Shown: positions 29,506 to 38,444, counted from the first letter of the stretch. The stretch is 64,000 bases of DNA from Paracoccus jeotgali (GCF_002865605.1 NZ_CP025583.1:1964501-2028500); one strand, 5' to 3'. Numbers and translations: made by a program. Notes: a model not told the origin generated them from the sequence alone.

Positions 29506-31055
29506 CCCGCACCCCCCTCGCCCTCGATGATCTCGACCTGCCACGAGGCCAGCCCCTGCTGCGGCAGGTCCGACAGGTTGGCGCGCAGCCGCACGCGGTC
29601 GCCGGGCGCCTGACGGTCGATGAACAGCACGTCGCCCTGAACCCGCAATTCCTGCGTGCCCTGTTGCAGCGCCGCGTGACGCTGCCGCAGCGCAATGGCC
29701 TGCCGATAGTGGTTCAGCACCGAATCGGGATCGTCCTGCTGCAGGCTGACGGCGCGGCCCAGATGCTCGGCCGGGATCGGCAGCCAGGGGGTGCTCTCGG
29801 AAAAGCCGGCATTCGGCAGCGTCGCATCCCAGACCATCGGCGTGCGGCAGCCGTCGCGGCCCTTGAATTCGGGCCAGAACTCGATCCCGTAGGGGTCTTT
29901 CAGATCCTCGAAGGCGATATCGGCCTCGGGCAGGCCCAGCTCTTCGCCCTGATAGAGGCAGATCGAGCCGCGCAGGCAGACCAGCACCTGCACATAGGCG
30001 CGGACAGCGGCCTCGGTCAGCGACCAGCGGCTGGCATGGCGGACGACGTCGTGATTGGAAAACGCCCAGCAGGGCCAGCCATCGGGGGCCAGCCGCGCCT
30101 TGTCCTCGAACACCTGAACGATGCGCTGCGCGTCCAGACTTTCGCCCGACAGGAAATCGAACAGATAGGACATCTGCATCCGCGTCTCGCCCGCGGTGTA
30201 GTCCTGCAACAGCTCCCACGCGCGCTCGCTGTCGCCGATCTCGCCCAGGGCGACGGTGCCGGTCTCATCCATCACCGCGCGCAGGCGTTCCAAGAAATGC
30301 AGGTTCGCGGGCTGCGACTTGTCGAAGCGATGGCTTTGATAATTATAGGGATTGACCGCGGGCGCGGTATCGCTGCGGCGCAGTTCCGGCGGCAGGGCCG
30401 GGTTGTCGCGCAACTGCGCGTCATGGGTATAGAAGTTGATCGTGTCCAGCCGAAAGCCATCGACGCCGCGATCCTGCCAGAACCGCGCCACATCCAGCAG
30501 CGCGTCCTGCACCTGCCTGTTGTGAAAGTTCAGGTCGGGCTGGCTGGGCAGGAAGTTGTGCAGGTAGTATTGCAGCCGCCGCGCGTCCCATTGCCAGGCG
30601 CTGCCGCCAAAGATCGACAGCCAGTTGGTGGGCGGCGTTCCGTCCGGCTTGGGATCGGCCCAGACATACCAGTCGGCGCGCGGATTGTCGCGGCTGGACC
30701 GGCTTTCGATGAACCACGGGTGCTGGTCCGAGCTATGCGACAGCACCAGATCGATGATGATCCGCAGCCCCAAATCATGCGCGCGGGCGATCAGCCGGTC
30801 GAAATCCGCCATGCTGCCAAAGACCGGGTCGATGTCGCGGTAATTGCTGACATCATAGCCGAAATCCTTCATCGGTGAGGTGAAGAAGGGCGAGATCCAC
30901 ACCGCGTCCACCCCCAGCGACGCGATGTGGTCCAGACGCAGCGTGATGCCCGCCAGATCGCCGGTCCCGTCGCCATTGCTGTCCTGATAGCTGCGCGGAT
31001 AGACCTGATAGATCACCGCGCCCTTCCACCAGTCCCGCTTGCCGTCCAACGCCAT
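29493..31055 (-). CDS. aglA: Alpha-glucosidase (glycoside hydrolase family 13)
   Basis: This cytosolic enzyme hydrolyses imported alpha-glucosides such as sucrose, maltose or trehalose. The 520-residue GH13 protein starts WWKGAVIYQVYPRSYQDSNG and contains region I DLVLSHSSDQHPWF, region II GFRLDTINFY with the nucleophile Asp, a general-acid Glu in VALGEIGD and region IV FSNHDVVRH. A C-terminal beta domain ends near WQVEIIEGEGG. The frame upstream of 31055 is a shadow. The start lies two bases after the aglG stop codon, and the position in aglEFGAK confirms the role. Confidence 0.94.
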   Translation of the reverse strand: MALDGKRDWWKGAVIYQVYPRSYQDSNGDGTGDLAGITLRLDHIASLGVDAVWISPFFTSPMKDFGYDVSNYRDIDPVFGSMADFDRLIARAHDLGLRIIIDLVLSHSSDQHPWFIESRSSRDNPRADWYVWADPKPDGTPPTNWLSIFGGSAWQWDARRLQYYLHNFLPSQPDLNFHNRQVQDALLDVARFWQDRGVDGFRLDTINFYTHDAQLRDNPALPPELRRSDTAPAVNPYNYQSHRFDKSQPANLHFLERLRAVMDETGTVALGEIGDSERAWELLQDYTAGETRMQMSYLFDFLSGESLDAQRIVQVFEDKARLAPDGWPCWAFSNHDVVRHASRWSLTEAAVRAYVQVLVCLRGSICLYQGEELGLPEADIAFEDLKDPYGIEFWPEFKGRDGCRTPMVWDATLPNAGFSESTPWLPIPAEHLGRAVSLQQDDPDSVLNHYRQAIALRQRHAALQQGTQELRVQGDVLFIDRQAPGDRVRLRANLSDLPQQGLASWQVEIIEGEGGAGWQT

Positions 31056-31057
31056 CT

Positions 31058-32188
31058 TCAACCGCCCTTGACCGAACCGGCCAGCAATCCGCGGACCAGA
31101 TATTTCTGCATCGCAAAGAACACGACCAGCGGCACCGCGATCGAGATGAAGGCCGAGGTGGCAAGGATCTCCCACTCACCCCCCTTCGAGCCCATCAGTT
31201 CGCGCAGCACGCCGGTCATGACCAGCTGCTCGCGGGTGTTGCCCAGAAACACCGTCGCCACCAGCAGATCGTTCCAGACCCACAGGAACTGGAAGATCGC
31301 AAAGGACGCAAGGGCCGGAAAGGACAGCGGCAGGATGATGCGGCGAAAGATCTGGAACTCGGTCGCGCCATCGACGCGGGCGCTTTCGATCACCTCGCGC
31401 GGCAGCCCGGCCATGTAGTTGCGCAGCAGATAGATCGCCAGCGGCAGGCCGAAGCCGGTATGTGCCAGCCAGATGCCCAGATAGCCCTTGCCGATGCCGA
31501 TATCGTTGTGCAGGCGCAGCAGCGGGATCAGCGCGACCTGCAGGGGCACGACCAGCAGGCCCACGACCGCCGCAGTCAGCAGGGCGCGGCCCGGAAATTC
31601 CATCCAGGCCAACGCATAGGCGGCGAAGGCGGCGATCAGGATCGGGATGATCGTCGCCGGGATGGTCACGGTCATGGTGTTCATGAAGGCCCGGCCGATG
31701 CCTTCGGCCTGCAGCACGCGGGCATAGTTCGACAGGGTGAAATCGGGCGGCGAGCCGGTGGTCACGAAAATCCGCTCGCCCCGCCGCATCTCGAAGGGGC
31801 GGTCGGATTCCAGACGATAGGAACCGTCCTCGGCCACCGTCAGCCGCGCGCCGTCCAGTTCCGCCGTCTCGCCCGGCCGATAAGCGGCGGGTTCGCGGGC
31901 GCGGGTGCCCCAGCCCAGCAGGGATTGATCGGGCGCCAGCACATTGCCCTCGATCACGAAGACATCGCCCTCGGCCCGCTGGTCCTCGGCGGTGCCGCTG
32001 CGGACGAAGCCGGTCTGTTCGGTCGTGGTCAGCGATTTCCACCAGCCCGTGGCCGAGATCTGGTCGCGGTCGCGAAACGACGACACGAACAGCCCCGCCG
32101 TCGGCACCGTCCACAGGATGACCAGCAGCAGCGCGGCCAGATTGACCGCCCAGATCAGCGCCGGCTTGCGGCCCGCCATGTCCTGCAT
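31058..32188 (-). CDS. aglG: Alpha-glucoside ABC transporter permease AglG
   Basis: This 376-residue MalG-type permease has a first membrane span at about residues 10-32, then an unusually large periplasmic insertion of about 100 residues (from FRDRDQISATGWWKSL to RRGERIFVTTG). Five further spans follow. The EAA loop REVIESARVDGATEFQIFRRI contacts AglK. The long periplasmic loop is usual for AglG and separates it from shorter MalG proteins. Its ATG shares one base with the aglF stop. Confidence 0.92.
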   Translation of the reverse strand: MQDMAGRKPALIWAVNLAALLLVILWTVPTAGLFVSSFRDRDQISATGWWKSLTTTEQTGFVRSGTAEDQRAEGDVFVIEGNVLAPDQSLLGWGTRAREPAAYRPGETAELDGARLTVAEDGSYRLESDRPFEMRRGERIFVTTGSPPDFTLSNYARVLQAEGIGRAFMNTMTVTIPATIIPILIAAFAAYALAWMEFPGRALLTAAVVGLLVVPLQVALIPLLRLHNDIGIGKGYLGIWLAHTGFGLPLAIYLLRNYMAGLPREVIESARVDGATEFQIFRRIILPLSFPALASFAIFQFLWVWNDLLVATVFLGNTREQLVMTGVLRELMGSKGGEWEILATSAFISIAVPLVVFFAMQKYLVRGLLAGSVKGG

Positions 32189-33183
32189 CAGCGCATCTCC
32201 CGCCGGACGTTGCGGATGTTCCAGACCATGATCGGCAGCACCAGGATCATCAGCACGATGGCCACGGCCGAGCCGCGTCCGTAATCCGGGGTGCCGCGGA
32301 ACATCCAGTCATACATCAGGTTTGCCAGCACCTGCGTGCCCCATTGCCCGTTGGTCATGACAAAGACGATGTCGAAGACCTTCAGCACGGTGATGGTGAT
32401 GGTGGTCCAGACCACGGCGATGGTGCCCATGATCTGCGGCACCTTGATGCGCAGAAAGATCTGCCAGGGGTTGGCGCCGTCCAGAACCGCGGCCTCGATG
32501 GTTTCTTCGGGGATGCCGCGCAGGGCGGCCGACAGGATCACCATGGCGAATCCCGTCTGGATCCAGATCAGCACGATCATCAGGAACAGGTTGTTCCACG
32601 GCATCAGCGTCAGCCAGGTCTGCGGCGTGCCGCCCAGCCATTGCACGATGGCGTTCAGCAGGCCGATCTGTTCGGTCCCCGGCTCGCGGTATTCATAGAT
32701 GAACTTCCAGATCACGCCCGCGCCGACGAAAGAGATCGCCATCGGCATGAAGATCAGCGACTTGCCGATGCTGCCCCAGCGGATGCGGTCGGTCAGTTGC
32801 GCCGCGATCAGCCCGAACAGCGTCGACAGCGCGGGCACGATCAGCAGCCAGAAGAAGTTGTTGCGGATCGATTCGCGGAACTTGGTGTCGCCCACCAGCC
32901 AGGTGTAGTTGTCGGCGCCGACCAGCCGCCGACCCGAGCCGTCATGCAGCGACAGCCAGAACGAGTTGATGACCGGATAGACCAGATAGACGCCCAGAAA
33001 CAGGATCGCCGGCCCCAGAAACAGCCAGGGCCGGATCATTGCGGCGCGCCCGATATTGCGCCCGGCCTGCGGCCCGCGCGGGGGCAGGATCAGGTCCAGC
33101 ACCAGGTTCGAGCCCCAGAACCACGCCACGCAGCCCGCCACGCCGGCCACGATGGTCCCGACCGCCATCAGAAACAGGTCCAT
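32188..33183 (-). CDS. aglF: Alpha-glucoside ABC transporter permease AglF
   Basis: This 331-residue MalF-type permease has six or seven hydrophobic segments. The N-terminal one (about residues 3-28) precedes a short cytosolic stretch and the core permease domain starting RPWLFLGPAILFLGVYLVYP. The EAA loop is PEETIEAAVLDGANPWQIF. AAGGGGG precedes the start. The order AglE, AglF, AglG, AglA, AglK is that of the rhizobial alpha-glucoside operon. Confidence 0.92.
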   Translation of the reverse strand: MDLFLMAVGTIVAGVAGCVAWFWGSNLVLDLILPPRGPQAGRNIGRAAMIRPWLFLGPAILFLGVYLVYPVINSFWLSLHDGSGRRLVGADNYTWLVGDTKFRESIRNNFFWLLIVPALSTLFGLIAAQLTDRIRWGSIGKSLIFMPMAISFVGAGVIWKFIYEYREPGTEQIGLLNAIVQWLGGTPQTWLTLMPWNNLFLMIVLIWIQTGFAMVILSAALRGIPEETIEAAVLDGANPWQIFLRIKVPQIMGTIAVVWTTITITVLKVFDIVFVMTNGQWGTQVLANLMYDWMFRGTPDYGRGSAVAIVLMILVLPIMVWNIRNVRREMR

Positions 33184-33212
33184 CCAGCCCCCTTGTCAGC
33201 CCTTGGCGATGG

Positions 33213-34568
33213 CTACTTGATCGTGTCCCAGGTCGCCTGGATCGCATCCGCCGCGTCTTGGGCCGATTTGCCGCCGACGAAATCGACCATCCCGGTCCAG
33301 AACGCGCCTGCGCCGATCGCCCCCGGCATCAGGTCCGACCCGTCAAAGCGGAAGGTCGTCGCATTCAGCAGGATATCGTTCATGCGCCGGACGGTGTCCT
33401 CGCTGTAAGCTTCGGGGTTGACGCCGGTATGGGGGGTCAGGAAACCTTCCTGCGCCATCCAGACCTCATGGGCCAGCGGCGTCTGCAGGAACTCGATGAA
33501 GGCCGTCGCCGCCGGATTGTCGGTCAGCGCGGCGAACAGCGTGCCGCCGCCCAGCACCGGCTGCCCGGCAGAGCCATCGGCAGGGGCCGGGAAATAGAAG
33601 AAATCGGCATCCTCGCCGACCACCGTGCCCTCGGGGAAGAAGGTGGTGATGAAGCTCGCCTGCCGGTGCATGTAGCAAGCGGGCGGGCTGTCGAACAGGC
33701 CCTTTGGGCTGTCGCGGAAATCGGTCGAGGCGACGGAGCCGGTGCCGCCGGCGACGAAATCGTCGTTCTTGGCGAACCAGCCGAATTCCTCGATGGCGGC
33801 GACGACCTTGGGATCGTTGAACTTCAGCTCATTGGTCACCCAGGCGTCGTAATCCTCGGGCGTGGCGGTGCGCAGCATCAGATCCTCGACCCAGTCGGTG
33901 GCCGGCCAGCCGGTCGCCCCGCCCGAACCCAGCCCGATGCACCACGGCTTTTCCCCATCCGCCGCGATCTGTTCGGTCAGCGCCTTCAGATCCTCCATCG
34001 TTTCGGGGATCTCGTAGCCGGCATCCTCGAAATTCTCGGGGACATACCAGACCAGCGATTTCGCATCGGCCTTGTAGGGGAAGGCGTAAAGCTGATCGTC
34101 GCCGTCCGGCCCGGCATAGGTGGCAAGCTGCGCCCAGCTTTCGCCGGCGGCATAGTTGTCCACGATCCACTGCCGCATCTCGTCCGGCAGCGGCTTCAAC
34201 TGCCCCTTGGCGGCCAGCCCGGCGGCCAGCCCCGGCTGCGGGAACACCGCCAGATCGGGCGGCGAGCCGGCTTCGGCGTCGATGACGATCTGCTGCTCGA
34301 AACTGTCCGAGCCGTTATATTGGACGTCGACGCCCGTCGCCTCTTCGAAATAGGGCAGGACCGATTCGAACAGGTCCTTGTCGCCACCCAGCCACGGCCC
34401 CAGAATCGTCAGCTTTTGCCCCGACAGATCGCCATGCGCGGATTTGAACTGGTCCAGACTGTCCCAGTTGAAGCGGTCATCCTCGCCCATCGGGAACACC
34501 ATCGCGGCCGAGGCGGCCGCCGTTGACAGCGCGATGATCGCGGCCGAGGCCAGCAATTTCTGTTTCAC
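33213..34568 (-). CDS. aglE: Alpha-glucoside-binding protein AglE
   Basis: This 451-residue extracytoplasmic solute-binding protein (family 1) delivers alpha-glucosides to AglFG. A signal peptide (LLASAAIIALSTAAASA) is followed by a ligand-binding core with KLTILGPWLGGDKDLFESVL, YNGSDSFEQQIVIDAEAGSP and the late GSDLMPGAIGAGAFW. I start at GTG 34568 because GGAGGAG lies five bases before it. The longer frame start would put charged residues before the signal peptide. It heads the agl operon. No LacI-type AglR gene lies upstream, unlike in rhizobia. Confidence 0.92.
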   Translation of the reverse strand: MKQKLLASAAIIALSTAAASAAMVFPMGEDDRFNWDSLDQFKSAHGDLSGQKLTILGPWLGGDKDLFESVLPYFEEATGVDVQYNGSDSFEQQIVIDAEAGSPPDLAVFPQPGLAAGLAAKGQLKPLPDEMRQWIVDNYAAGESWAQLATYAGPDGDDQLYAFPYKADAKSLVWYVPENFEDAGYEIPETMEDLKALTEQIAADGEKPWCIGLGSGGATGWPATDWVEDLMLRTATPEDYDAWVTNELKFNDPKVVAAIEEFGWFAKNDDFVAGGTGSVASTDFRDSPKGLFDSPPACYMHRQASFITTFFPEGTVVGEDADFFYFPAPADGSAGQPVLGGGTLFAALTDNPAATAFIEFLQTPLAHEVWMAQEGFLTPHTGVNPEAYSEDTVRRMNDILLNATTFRFDGSDLMPGAIGAGAFWTGMVDFVGGKSAQDAADAIQATWDTIK

Positions 34569-34614
34569 GACTTCTCCTCCGTTGGACCGGCCCGCCAGCG
34601 CGGACGTCACACGG

Positions 34615-34642
34615 ATTCTGCGTCAAAGTCGATGATTGTCAA
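34615..34642 (-). promoter_or_regulatory. Candidate sigma70 promoter of aglEFGAK
   Basis: On the minus strand TTGACA (34642-34637) is followed after 16 bases by CAGAAT (34620-34615), a perfect -35 and a fair -10. The start codon of aglE lies 46 bases downstream. The word TTTGAC occurs again 17 bases after the first. No inverted repeat typical of a LacI-family operator is evident. Confidence 0.45.
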
Positions 34643-34662
34643 ATATTTGCTGCGCGGATCGC

Positions 34663-35142
34663 TCAGTTTGCCGCCGGACCGGCAGCGCCGCCAATCCGGG
34701 CCCGGCAGGCCGGGGCGGCGAAGGCGGTTTCCAGATCGGTGTTGTTGCAGACCAGATCTTCCAGCGACAGCCGGGCAAGGACACCGTAAAAGGCGCGCGC
34801 GGCCTCGATCAGCGCGTCGCGCAGGCGGCAGCTTTCGGTCAGCGGACAGGTGTTGCCCTGCCCGTCGAAACATTCGGTCAGCGGCAGTTCCGCCTCGAAA
34901 TGCGAGAACACGTCCCCGACCGAGATCGCCGCCGCCGGCCGGGCCAGCGCGATGCCGCCCGACCGCCCGCGCCAGGTTTTAAGATAACCGAGTGTCGCCA
35001 GTTGGTTGACCACCTGCGCGACGTGATGGACCGAGGCGTTGCAGGCCGCCGCGACCTGACCGGACCGCGCCAGACCGTCGCTGTTGACCGCGCAATACAT
35101 CAGCACGCGCATGGCAAGATTGGTTCGCATGGTCAGACGCAT
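34663..35142 (-). CDS. nsrR: Rrf2-family regulator, NsrR-like nitric oxide sensor
   Basis: This 159-residue Rrf2 protein has a winged helix (about residues 1-65, ending LKTWRGRSGGIALARP) and a cysteine cluster C91-x7-C99-x5-C105 in TECFDGQGNTCPLTESCRLRD. NsrR uses three cysteines at about these positions to hold an NO-sensitive Fe-S cluster, and the LTECFD and CRLRDAL words fit NsrR better than IscR or RirA. Two further cysteines (132 and 146) lie near the end. An AAGGGGG site precedes the ATG at 35142, and an FNR-like box lies 50-63 bases upstream. No denitrification gene is in the window, so it probably acts elsewhere. Confidence 0.8.
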   Translation of the reverse strand: MRLTMRTNLAMRVLMYCAVNSDGLARSGQVAAACNASVHHVAQVVNQLATLGYLKTWRGRSGGIALARPAAAISVGDVFSHFEAELPLTECFDGQGNTCPLTESCRLRDALIEAARAFYGVLARLSLEDLVCNNTDLETAFAAPACRARIGGAAGPAAN

Positions 35143-35191
35143 CGGTTTCCCCCTTTGCCATGTCGCGTAACACGGCGGCCACGGCCCCGGC

Positions 35192-35205
35192 TTGACCTGC
35201 ATCAA
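35192..35205 (-). promoter_or_regulatory. FNR/NNR-type binding site upstream of nsrR
   Basis: TTGACCTGCATCAA (plus strand) is TTGATGCAGGTCAA on the coding strand. It differs from the FNR consensus TTGAT-N4-ATCAA in one half-site base. Its centre is 56 bases before the nsrR start codon. If the transcript starts about 15 bases before the ATG, the box would be at about -41, the position of a class II activator. Paracoccus has three such regulators (FnrP, NNR, NarR). Confidence 0.6.
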
Positions 35206-35243
35206 AAGCGCGCAGACCTGCGGGGAAAGGATCGGGTGGAAAC

Positions 35244-35319
35244 TGGTGCCCCAAGACGGACTCGAACCGCCGACCACCTATTTACGAAACAGGTGCTCTA
35301 CCAACTGAGCTATTGGGGC
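35244..35319 (-). tRNA. tRNA-Thr (anticodon CGT)
   Basis: The minus strand folds into a full cloverleaf. The acceptor GCCCCAA pairs with TTGGGGC, D stem GCTC/GAGC encloses AGTTGGTA, and the anticodon stem CCTGT/ATAGG has the loop TTCGTAA with anticodon CGT. The T arm is GGCGG TTCGAGT CCGTC. CCA is encoded at the 3' end (35244-35246). Length is 76 bases. The G-T and A-T closures in the anticodon stem are acceptable. Confidence 0.95.
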
Positions 35320-35400
35320 CTCGGGCCGCAGATGTAACCGAGGTCGGCGGGGCGTGCAACAACAAGGTTGCGGCCCGCGCCAAGTTTGCCGCCGCTGCCG

Positions 35401-36732
35401 TCAGACCAGATCGAGATACAGCTCGACCGTCTCCTCGTCGCTCAACTCTGCCATATAGCGCAGCTCTTGCCGCTTGGTCATGACGAAATTGTCGATCAGG
35501 TGCTGCGGAAAGATGCGCGGGATCTGGTCACAGCGGACGAACGCCTCGATGGCGTCGGCCCAGGTGCCGGGCAGCTGTTCAAGGTTCTGGTCATAGGCAT
35601 TGCCCTTGAAGGCCGGTGGCGGGTCGATCCCGTCCTCGATCCCGTTCAGGGCCGCTCCAAGGATCGCCGCGATCATCAGATAGGGGTTCACATCGCCCCC
35701 CGCGACGCGATGCTCGATCCGCCGCGAGCGGTTGCCCGAGGCCGGGATCCGAATCGCCGCCGTGCGGTTTTCATAGGCCCAGCCGATGCCGGTGGGCGCA
35801 TGGGCGTTGGGCACCAGCCGGTCATAGCTGTTTTCATGCGGGGCAAAGATCAGGGTCGAGCCAGGCATCGCCCGCAACAGCCCCGCCACCGCGTGATGCA
35901 TCACGTCCGAGCCGCGATCGGTGCCGTCGTCGAACACGTTGCGCCCCGACGCATCCAGGACCGAGAAATGCATGTGCAACCCGGACCCCGACCAGACCTC
36001 GTAGGGCTTGGCCATGAAGCTGGCGGCAAAGCCGAACTGGCGTGCGATGCCCTTGGTCAGCATCTTGAACAGCCAGGCATCGTCCGCCGCCTTCAGCGGA
36101 TCGGGCTGGTGCATCATGTTGATCTCGAACTGACCCAGCGCGGCTTCGGAAATGGCGGTGTCGGCGGGAATGTCCATCGCCTCGCAGGCGTCGTAAAGCC
36201 GGGTGAAGAACTTGTCGAAAGCATCCAGCGCCCGCAGGCTGAGGGTTTCCGCGCCCGTCCGGCGCTTGCCCGAACGCGGGCTGGGCGGCACGCGCAGGGT
36301 CTTGCCGGAATCGTCGATGACGAAGAACTCCATCTCGGTCGCCACGACCGGGGTCAGCCCGGCGGCCTGATAGCGGGCGACGACGCGGGCCAGCGCCTGC
36401 CGGGGATCGCCCTCATAGGGGCGGCCATCGGGGTGAAACATCCACAAGGGCAGCAGCGCCGATGGCGCGTCCAGCCAGGGCATCGGCATGAAGCCGCGCT
36501 CGGTCGGCATCAGCAGCGCATCCGGATCGCCGCTTTCAAAGACCAGGGGGCTGTCCTCGATATCCTCGCCCCAGATGTCCATGTTCAGCACGGAATAGGG
36601 AAAGCGCGTCCCTTCGGACAGCAGGGCCTTGGCAAAGCGGGCGGGCACCCGCTTGCCGCGGGCCACGCCATTAAGATCGGCCGCGGCCACACGGATCGTG
36701 CGCACCTCGGGATGTTCGGAAAACCAGTCCAT
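35401..36732 (-). CDS. Glutamine synthetase family ligase (gamma-glutamylamine synthetase type)
   Basis: This 443-residue member of the type I glutamine synthetase fold probably joins glutamate to an amine other than ammonia. Active-site words are present: VVATEMEFFVID, LGQFEINMMHQ, SGSGLHMHFSVLD, ENRTAAIRIP and DVNPYLMIAAILGA. The N-terminal domain is short, and VAAADLNGVARGKRVP resembles PuuA-like enzymes. The adenylylation-site tyrosine loop of GlnA is not recognisable. It is the last gene of the leftward arm, four bases after a permease. A second, more distant paralogue lies in the opposite arm at 40902. Confidence 0.85.
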   Translation of the reverse strand: MDWFSEHPEVRTIRVAAADLNGVARGKRVPARFAKALLSEGTRFPYSVLNMDIWGEDIEDSPLVFESGDPDALLMPTERGFMPMPWLDAPSALLPLWMFHPDGRPYEGDPRQALARVVARYQAAGLTPVVATEMEFFVIDDSGKTLRVPPSPRSGKRRTGAETLSLRALDAFDKFFTRLYDACEAMDIPADTAISEAALGQFEINMMHQPDPLKAADDAWLFKMLTKGIARQFGFAASFMAKPYEVWSGSGLHMHFSVLDASGRNVFDDGTDRGSDVMHHAVAGLLRAMPGSTLIFAPHENSYDRLVPNAHAPTGIGWAYENRTAAIRIPASGNRSRRIEHRVAGGDVNPYLMIAAILGAALNGIEDGIDPPPAFKGNAYDQNLEQLPGTWADAIEAFVRCDQIPRIFPQHLIDNFVMTKRQELRYMAELSDEETVELYLDLV

Positions 36733-36736
36733 TGTC

Positions 36737-37561
36737 TCACCTGATGAGTTGCGGACGGTAACGAAGCCGTCTCGCCGCCCCCGGAAGATGCCGGTTCAGG
36801 CGCCTGTTGGCCAGCCCGAAAAGCGAAATCAGCAGCAAGGTCAGCAGGATGAAATAACCAGCGACAATGGGATAGGCGACAAAGGGGTTGAAGGTCTTGT
36901 CGGCCAGATAGCTGGCGTAATACAGCGCGTCGCCCTGTTGGGCAAAGGCCGGGAAGCTGGCAAAGAACACCAGCGTCGTGGCGTGGAACAGAAAGATCGC
37001 CTCGTTCGTATAGGCGGGCCAGGCCAGGCGCATCATCGTCGGCCAGACGATCCGGCGAAAGCGCTTCCAGCCGGTCATGCCGTAAGCGTCGGCGGCCTCA
37101 AGATCGCCTTTCGGCACCGCCAGCAACGCGCCGTGAAAGATCTCGGCCGAATAGGCGGCGGTGTTGAGGATCAGCACCACGACCGTCCCCGCCCAAGCCT
37201 TGGTCAGCCATTGCACCGGCAGCGTCAGGCCCAGCAGCTCCACGCCGCCGCGCGGCAGCAGCACGAAAAGCTGATAGGCGAGGAAGAACTGGATGAAGAG
37301 CGGGCTGCCCCGGAACAGGAAGATGAACCACTCGGCCGGTTTGCGCAGCCAGCGTTTGCCCGACACCCGTGCCAGCGCCAGCGCATTGGCCAGGAAAAAG
37401 CCGACCGACAGCGCCATCACGGCGAAATAGACGTTCCAAATCAGCCCGGAGCCGATCAGCACGACCTGCGTGCACAGGTCGATGTCCGCGCGAGGCAGCA
37501 GCCGCTCTCCCAGCCCGATCGAGCGCAGCGCGTAGTCGCCGATGGCCTGCGCGCAGCTCAT
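36737..37561 (-). CDS. Polar amino acid type ABC transporter permease (HisM-like)
   Basis: This 274-residue permease has the His/Glu/Gln/Arg/opine-family layout with five or six spans and the motif FRGSPLFIQFFLAYQL early, then AYSAEIFHGALLAVPKGDLEAADAYG as the EAA loop. The ATG at 37561 overlaps the stop of the preceding permease gene by four bases (ATGA), so I do not use the longer frame. It forms the channel with its neighbour. The substrate is inferred to be an amine or basic amino acid because of the adjoining ligases. Confidence 0.88.
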   Translation of the reverse strand: MSCAQAIGDYALRSIGLGERLLPRADIDLCTQVVLIGSGLIWNVYFAVMALSVGFFLANALALARVSGKRWLRKPAEWFIFLFRGSPLFIQFFLAYQLFVLLPRGGVELLGLTLPVQWLTKAWAGTVVVLILNTAAYSAEIFHGALLAVPKGDLEAADAYGMTGWKRFRRIVWPTMMRLAWPAYTNEAIFLFHATTLVFFASFPAFAQQGDALYYASYLADKTFNPFVAYPIVAGYFILLTLLLISLFGLANRRLNRHLPGAARRLRYRPQLIR

Positions 37562-38436
37562 GCGGCGGTCTTTCGCATCGTCTCGCCGGCCAGCGTCGCC
37601 TGCCCCACCGCCAGCCGCCGCGTCAGCCGGCCCAGCACACGTTCCGACACCGCGGTCATCAGCAGGTAGAAGACGAGGATGGCCAGGAAGTAATACAGCC
37701 GCCAGTCGGGGTGGGCGTAATCGAACGAGCTGGTCTTGGAAGAACCAAGCTGACGCGCCCAATAGACGATGTCCTCGACCCCGAGCAGGAACAGCAGCGG
37801 CGTGGCCTTGACCAGGATCATCCACAGGTTCGACAGGCCCGGCACGGCATAGGTCCACATCTGCGGGATCAGGATGCGCCGGTTCACCTGCCGCTGCGAC
37901 ATGCCGTAAGCCTCGGCGGTTTCAAGCTGCGCGCGCGGGACTGCCCGCATGGCGCCATGCAGCACATTGGCCGCGAAGGCGCCGAAGACGATGGCAAAGG
38001 CCAGCACCGCCAGCGCGAAACCGTAGGCGTCATGGACCCAAGGCGCACTGGTGGCGCGCGGCAGCTTGGCCGCCGCGCAGACCACGAAATCGCTGCCCTG
38101 CCGCACCGGGATCGACGGATCGCAATAGACGCGAGAGCGCAGATATTCGAACAGCTGGTCCAGCGCGATGGGCACGAACATGAAGAATACGATGTCCGGC
38201 ACGCCCCGGACCATCGCCGTATAGGCCTTGCCGAACCAGCGCAGCGGCGCGAAGCCCGACCGCGCCGCCAGCGCGCCCCCGAAACCGAACAGCAGCGCCA
38301 CCGGCGCGGTGATCGCCAGCAGCAGCAGCACCGTGCCAAAGCTGGCATAGAAGCGCATATGGGTGCCGGTCGTCAGATAGCATGACAACCAGCGAAGCCC
38401 CTCCAGCGATTTCGGATCGGCGCAGTATTCGAACAT
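37558..38436 (-). CDS. Polar amino acid type ABC transporter permease (HisQ-like)
   Basis: This 292-residue permease shows YTAMVRGVPDIVFFMFVPIA, a variant of the usual R-G-T-P-x-L motif in which the last two residues are D-I. The EAA loop is LHGAMRAVPRAQLETAEAYGM. Between spans 2 and 3 is an insert of about 40 residues with two cysteines (LRSRVYCDPS and DFVVCAAA) that lies on the periplasmic side and could be disulfide-bonded. It follows the binding-protein gene after a strong hairpin. Confidence 0.86.
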   Translation of the reverse strand: MFEYCADPKSLEGLRWLSCYLTTGTHMRFYASFGTVLLLLAITAPVALLFGFGGALAARSGFAPLRWFGKAYTAMVRGVPDIVFFMFVPIALDQLFEYLRSRVYCDPSIPVRQGSDFVVCAAAKLPRATSAPWVHDAYGFALAVLAFAIVFGAFAANVLHGAMRAVPRAQLETAEAYGMSQRQVNRRILIPQMWTYAVPGLSNLWMILVKATPLLFLLGVEDIVYWARQLGSSKTSSFDYAHPDWRLYYFLAILVFYLLMTAVSERVLGRLTRRLAVGQATLAGETMRKTAA

Positions 38437-38444
38437 TCACTGTC

